Part shown: positions 7,122 to 9,259 of the stretch, piece after piece
Layout of the letters: the number at the start of each line of letters is the position of its first letter
Position numbering within the stretch: position 1 is the first letter of the stretch
Source of the DNA: Opitutaceae bacterium
Lineage (GTDB): Bacteria; Verrucomicrobiota; Verrucomicrobiia; Opitutales; Opitutaceae
NCBI GenBank assembly: GCA_020847775.1
Contig: JADLBI010000314.1
Location: 1-9,259, forward strand
Direction of reading: 5' to 3'
DNA: 9,259 nt
Program-made: the position numbers and the translations under genes
The notes under the pieces: model-generated
What the model was told of the DNA's origin: nothing
The model's input: only the letters and a program-made list of their open reading frames with translations
Databases searched by the model: none

Positions 7122-7667
7122 TCAGATCAGACCGAGCTTCATCTTGCCCTCTTCAGAGATCATAGACTGGTTCCACGGTGGCTCCCAAGTGATGTGCACC
7201 TCGGCTTCATCCACGCCAGGCACGAGCAGGATTTTAGATTTCGCGTCCTCGGCGATGGCGGGGCCCATGCCGCAGCCGGGGGCGGTGAGCGTCATGGCGA
7301 CGAGGACCTTGTAGGCGCGATCGGCCTTTTTCTCGATGTCCATCGAGTAAACCAAGCCGAGGTCCACGATGTTCACGGGAATCTCGGGGTCGAAAACTTT
7401 TCGCAGTTGCGCCCAGACGGTTTCAGGATCGGGCGAACCGTCCGCTAGCGCGGAGGCTTCAATTTTGTGTTCAGTCGCCTCTTCGCCGATGGCGTCGCTG
7501 TCTTTGCCGTCGATGCGGAACAGTCCGAAATCAGTCTGCACGGTATAGCTGCCACCGAGCGTCTGGTGGATGAAAAGCTTAGTGCCAGCAGTCAGCGTCT
7601 GTTTGTCGCCGGAGGGGATTTGTGTGGCGAGGACTTCGCGGGAGAGGGTGCGCTCTTTGTTCGACAT
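7122..7667 (-). CDS. sufT: Fe-S cluster assembly protein SufT (MIP18/DUF59 family)
   Basis: SufT-type proteins help mature or deliver Fe-S clusters made by the SUF machinery in the cytoplasm. The 181-aa product has the long form: an N-terminal region (residues 1-80, including TLTAGTKLFIHQTLGGSYTV and FRIDGKD) followed by a MIP18/DUF59 domain (about 83-168). Domain hallmarks are FDPEIPVNIVDLGLVY (92-107), the conserved cysteine C132 in APGCGMGP, and ITWEPPWN (159-166). The length and N-terminal extension fit the long SufT family rather than a short PaaD-like protein. The ATG at 7667 is 17 nt after the sufD stop, which supports a single SUF transcription unit. No obvious anomaly. Confidence 0.92.
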   Translation of the reverse strand: MSNKERTLSREVLATQIPSGDKQTLTAGTKLFIHQTLGGSYTVQTDFGLFRIDGKDSDAIGEEATEHKIEASALADGSPDPETVWAQLRKVFDPEIPVNIVDLGLVYSMDIEKKADRAYKVLVAMTLTAPGCGMGPAIAEDAKSKILLVPGVDEAEVHITWEPPWNQSMISEEGKMKLGLI

Positions 7668-7684
7668 GGCGGGTCCGTGGGAGG

Positions 7685-8998
7685 TTAGAGTTTCTTGAAC
7701 TTGTCCTGAATGAAAGTGCCGAGTGCGTGGTGCAAGTTTTGATCGGTCAGGGTGTCGAGCACGCGTTCGAAAAAGCCGAATACGAGCAGCTCGTGCGCCT
7801 GTTGCGCCGGGATGCCGCGCGCCTGCAGGTAGTAGAGCTGCTCGGGATCAACGCGGGCGGTCGTCGCGCCGTGGGTGCAGCGCACATCGTTGGCCTGGAT
7901 TTCAAGGCCGGGCAGCGAATCGGCTGAGGCCTCGTCACTGAGCATGAGGTTGCGGTTGCTCTGGTAGGCGTCGGTTTGCTGCGCGTCGGCGTCCACTACG
8001 ATGAGCCCGGAAAAGATGGTGTGGGCTTGGTCCAGCAGCGCATTTTTGTAGAGTAAATTGGAGGAGGTGTTCGGCGCGGCGTGCGTTTGCAGGGTGCGTT
8101 GATCGAACTCCTGCTGGCCGTGCGCGACGGTGAGGGAGCACATCTCGCTGTGCGCGCCGGGCCCGAGCATGCGGCTATGCGATTCGTGGCGGACGTGACG
8201 GCCGCCGAGGTGCACGTTGACGGAGAGCACGCGGGCGTCGCGCTCGACCGCGATGGAGTTGGTCTGAAACGCGAGGGTGCGCTCGGACCAGTTTTGGACG
8301 CCGACGTAGTTGAGCCGCGCGCCGGGGCCGGCGTGCAGGTCGTTGACGCCGGAGACCAGATGGGCTTCATGGGCCGCGGCGGAAACGAAATATTCCACGA
8401 GCGTGGCTTTGGCGTTGTCCTCCAAAATGACGAGGGTGTGGGGAAACGCCGCCTTGCCGTCGCCGGAGAGCGTGTGCTGCACGACGAGCGGTGCGCAGAT
8501 CTCAACGCCCTTGGGCACGAACAGGAGCGCGCCGGTGGCGGTGAAGGCGGTGTTGAGCGCGACGAATTTATCGCCGCCGAGGTTGGCCGGGTGTTTTTGG
8601 AAATAGCGGCGGACGAGATCGCCGTGGTCGCGCAGCGCCTCGTGCAGAGGCGCGAAAATAACGCCTTGGGCGGCGATTTCGTCGGGCAGCGTGATTCGGT
8701 CGATGAGCTGCCGATTGGAGAAGGTCATCTCGGCGGCGGGTTCAAGGTCGGGCAGGTGCGGCACATGCGCGCCGGGCTCTTCCGGAAGCGTGAAGCCGGA
8801 GAGATCGAGCTCGCGCAGATTGGAGAAGCGCCAACGTTCATCGGTGCGCGCGGGCATCGGCAGGGCGTTGAACCGCTCCCACGCGGCCTGCTTGGTCTCA
8901 AGCCACCAACCCGGCAGGGCGGCGCGCTGGGCGAGATGGACCGCAAAACGTTCGCTGTTCAGACCGGTGGCGGAAATGGGTTCGAGTAAATCGGACAT
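7685..8998 (-). CDS. sufD: Fe-S cluster assembly scaffold subunit SufD
   Basis: SufD pairs with SufB, and with the ATPase SufC, in the SufBC2D complex that builds Fe-S clusters in the cytoplasm. The 437-aa product has the expected length: a helical N-terminal part (about 1-130) and a long right-handed beta-helix core (about 145-370). The C-terminal signature is ANDVRCTHGATTARVDPEQL (369-388) followed by YYLQARGIP. C374 and H376 in this motif correspond to the conserved SufB/SufD positions; H376 is presumably the counterpart of the functional His of E. coli SufD. The YQSNRNLMLSDEASADSLPG stretch (345-364) is also typical. It follows sufB after an 86-nt structured spacer and precedes sufT by 17 nt. 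The ATG at 8998 gives the family-like N-terminus. Confidence 0.95.
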   Translation of the reverse strand: MSDLLEPISATGLNSERFAVHLAQRAALPGWWLETKQAAWERFNALPMPARTDERWRFSNLRELDLSGFTLPEEPGAHVPHLPDLEPAAEMTFSNRQLIDRITLPDEIAAQGVIFAPLHEALRDHGDLVRRYFQKHPANLGGDKFVALNTAFTATGALLFVPKGVEICAPLVVQHTLSGDGKAAFPHTLVILEDNAKATLVEYFVSAAAHEAHLVSGVNDLHAGPGARLNYVGVQNWSERTLAFQTNSIAVERDARVLSVNVHLGGRHVRHESHSRMLGPGAHSEMCSLTVAHGQQEFDQRTLQTHAAPNTSSNLLYKNALLDQAHTIFSGLIVVDADAQQTDAYQSNRNLMLSDEASADSLPGLEIQANDVRCTHGATTARVDPEQLYYLQARGIPAQQAHELLVFGFFERVLDTLTDQNLHHALGTFIQDKFKKL

Positions 8999-9008
8999 TC
9001 TTGACTTT

Positions 9009-9081
9009 CGATTTTGGAGTGGGGATTTTGGACTTCAGACCGGGATGCTCAGCGCATCCGGAAATCCGAAAGCCAAAATCG
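9009..9081. repeat. Nested inverted repeats in the sufB-sufD spacer
   Basis: The 86-nt gap between the sufB stop and the sufD start contains stacked symmetry. CGATTTTGG (9009-9017) is the exact inverse complement of CCAAAATCG (9073-9081). GGATTT (9023-9028) pairs with AAATCC (9062-9067). GGATGC (9043-9048) pairs with GCATCC (9054-9059) around a 5-nt loop, extended by CC/GG with one bulged G. GATTTTGGA also occurs twice as a direct repeat (9010-9018 and 9024-9032). The whole can fold into a long, imperfect hairpin within the suf mRNA. It is more AT-rich than its surroundings and looks like an intergenic repeat element or an mRNA processing/stability structure. Confidence 0.6.
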
Positions 9082-9084
9082 CGT

Positions 9085-9259
9085 TCAGCCGACGGAGCCT
9101 TCCATTTCGAGGTCGATGAGACGCTTGAGTTCGACCGAGTATTCCATGGGGAACTGGCTCGCGAGGTCGTTGATGAAGCCGTTGACGGACAGGCTCATCG
9201 CCTGCGCCTCGGTGAGGCCGCGCTGGCGCATGTAGAAGATGAGCTCCTCACTGACTTTG
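9085..9259 (-). CDS. sufB: Fe-S cluster assembly scaffold subunit SufB, C-terminal fragment (runs off window)
   Basis: Only the last 57 codons plus the TGA stop (9085-9087) are inside the window; the rest lies to the right. The readable end matches the SufB C-terminus closely: KVSEELIFYMRQRGLTEAQA, then VNGFINDLASQFPMEY, then VELKRLIDLEMEGSVG, with the family's invariant-looking MEGSVG ending. SufB is the main scaffold on which the nascent cluster is built in SufBC2D. The functional cysteine and glutamate known from E. coli SufB lie upstream of this fragment, so they cannot be checked here. It is the first visible gene of the minus-strand SUF cluster. Confidence 0.94.
   Translation of the reverse strand, partial: KVSEELIFYMRQRGLTEAQAMSLSVNGFINDLASQFPMEYSVELKRLIDLEMEGSVG

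Noticed and set aside
6522..7448. Long plus-strand open frame (308 codons) antisense to the TPR gene and sufT
   Set aside because: It runs across two well-supported minus-strand genes and their junction, and the product is low-complexity with no recognisable motif.
8081..8989. Long open frame on the plus strand (302 codons) antisense to sufD
   Set aside because: It lies entirely over a strongly matching sufD. The translation is Gly/Val/Glu/Arg-rich with no domain or membrane pattern, as expected from GC-rich codon shadows.
1..9259. Defence system, prophage, transposon or CRISPR array
   Set aside because: No transposase, integrase, terminal repeats, spaced direct repeats or toxin/antitoxin-like pair was seen, and base and codon style look even across the window.

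Overview
The window is GC-rich bacterial chromosome, densely packed with genes. Its gene mix points to the Verrucomicrobia (Opitutaceae-like): a TIGR03790-family protein, a periplasmic S1/P1 nuclease, a ClpP with an odd N-terminus, and a sufB-sufD-sufT run. This assignment is an inference from gene content and style, not from a marker gene. I see no insertion sequence, CRISPR array, tRNA, rRNA or phage gene.

Layout. (1) Positions 1-2036, plus strand: the 3' part of an N-acetylmuramoyl-L-alanine amidase, followed closely by a secreted zinc-dependent S1/P1-type nuclease. (2) Positions 2044-2902, minus strand: crcB (fluoride channel), then a half-size EamA-type transporter. The transporter converges on the nuclease with only 7 bp between the stop codons. 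(3) Positions 2903-3060: a divergent spacer of about 160 bp. (4) Positions 3061-4716, plus strand: a secreted TIGR03790-family protein with a helical, TPR-like tail. (5) Positions 4716-4736: a perfect hairpin that reads as an intrinsic terminator for the minus strand. (6) Positions 4761-9259, all minus strand, in transcription order: sufB (3' end only), sufD, sufT, a membrane-anchored TPR protein, and clpP. These probably form one transcription unit ending at the terminator, possibly with internal promoters.

How the genes work together. SufB and SufD are scaffold subunits of the SUF Fe-S cluster assembly machine, and SufT is its MIP18/DUF59-family maturation partner. SufC, SufS and SufU/E are not visible and may lie beyond the right edge. 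The amidase and the nuclease both act outside the cytoplasm, on cell wall and on nucleic acid, so turnover or scavenging is plausible. CrcB exports fluoride. TIGR03790 has no known biochemical role; as I recall, the family is found in genomes carrying exosortase.

Nothing here is clearly an undescribed multi-gene system. The best leads are the caspase/gingipain-like layout of the TIGR03790 protein, the acidic N-terminus of ClpP in place of the usual axial-loop sequence, the unknown membrane TPR protein between the SUF genes and clpP, and the palindromic spacer between sufB and sufD.
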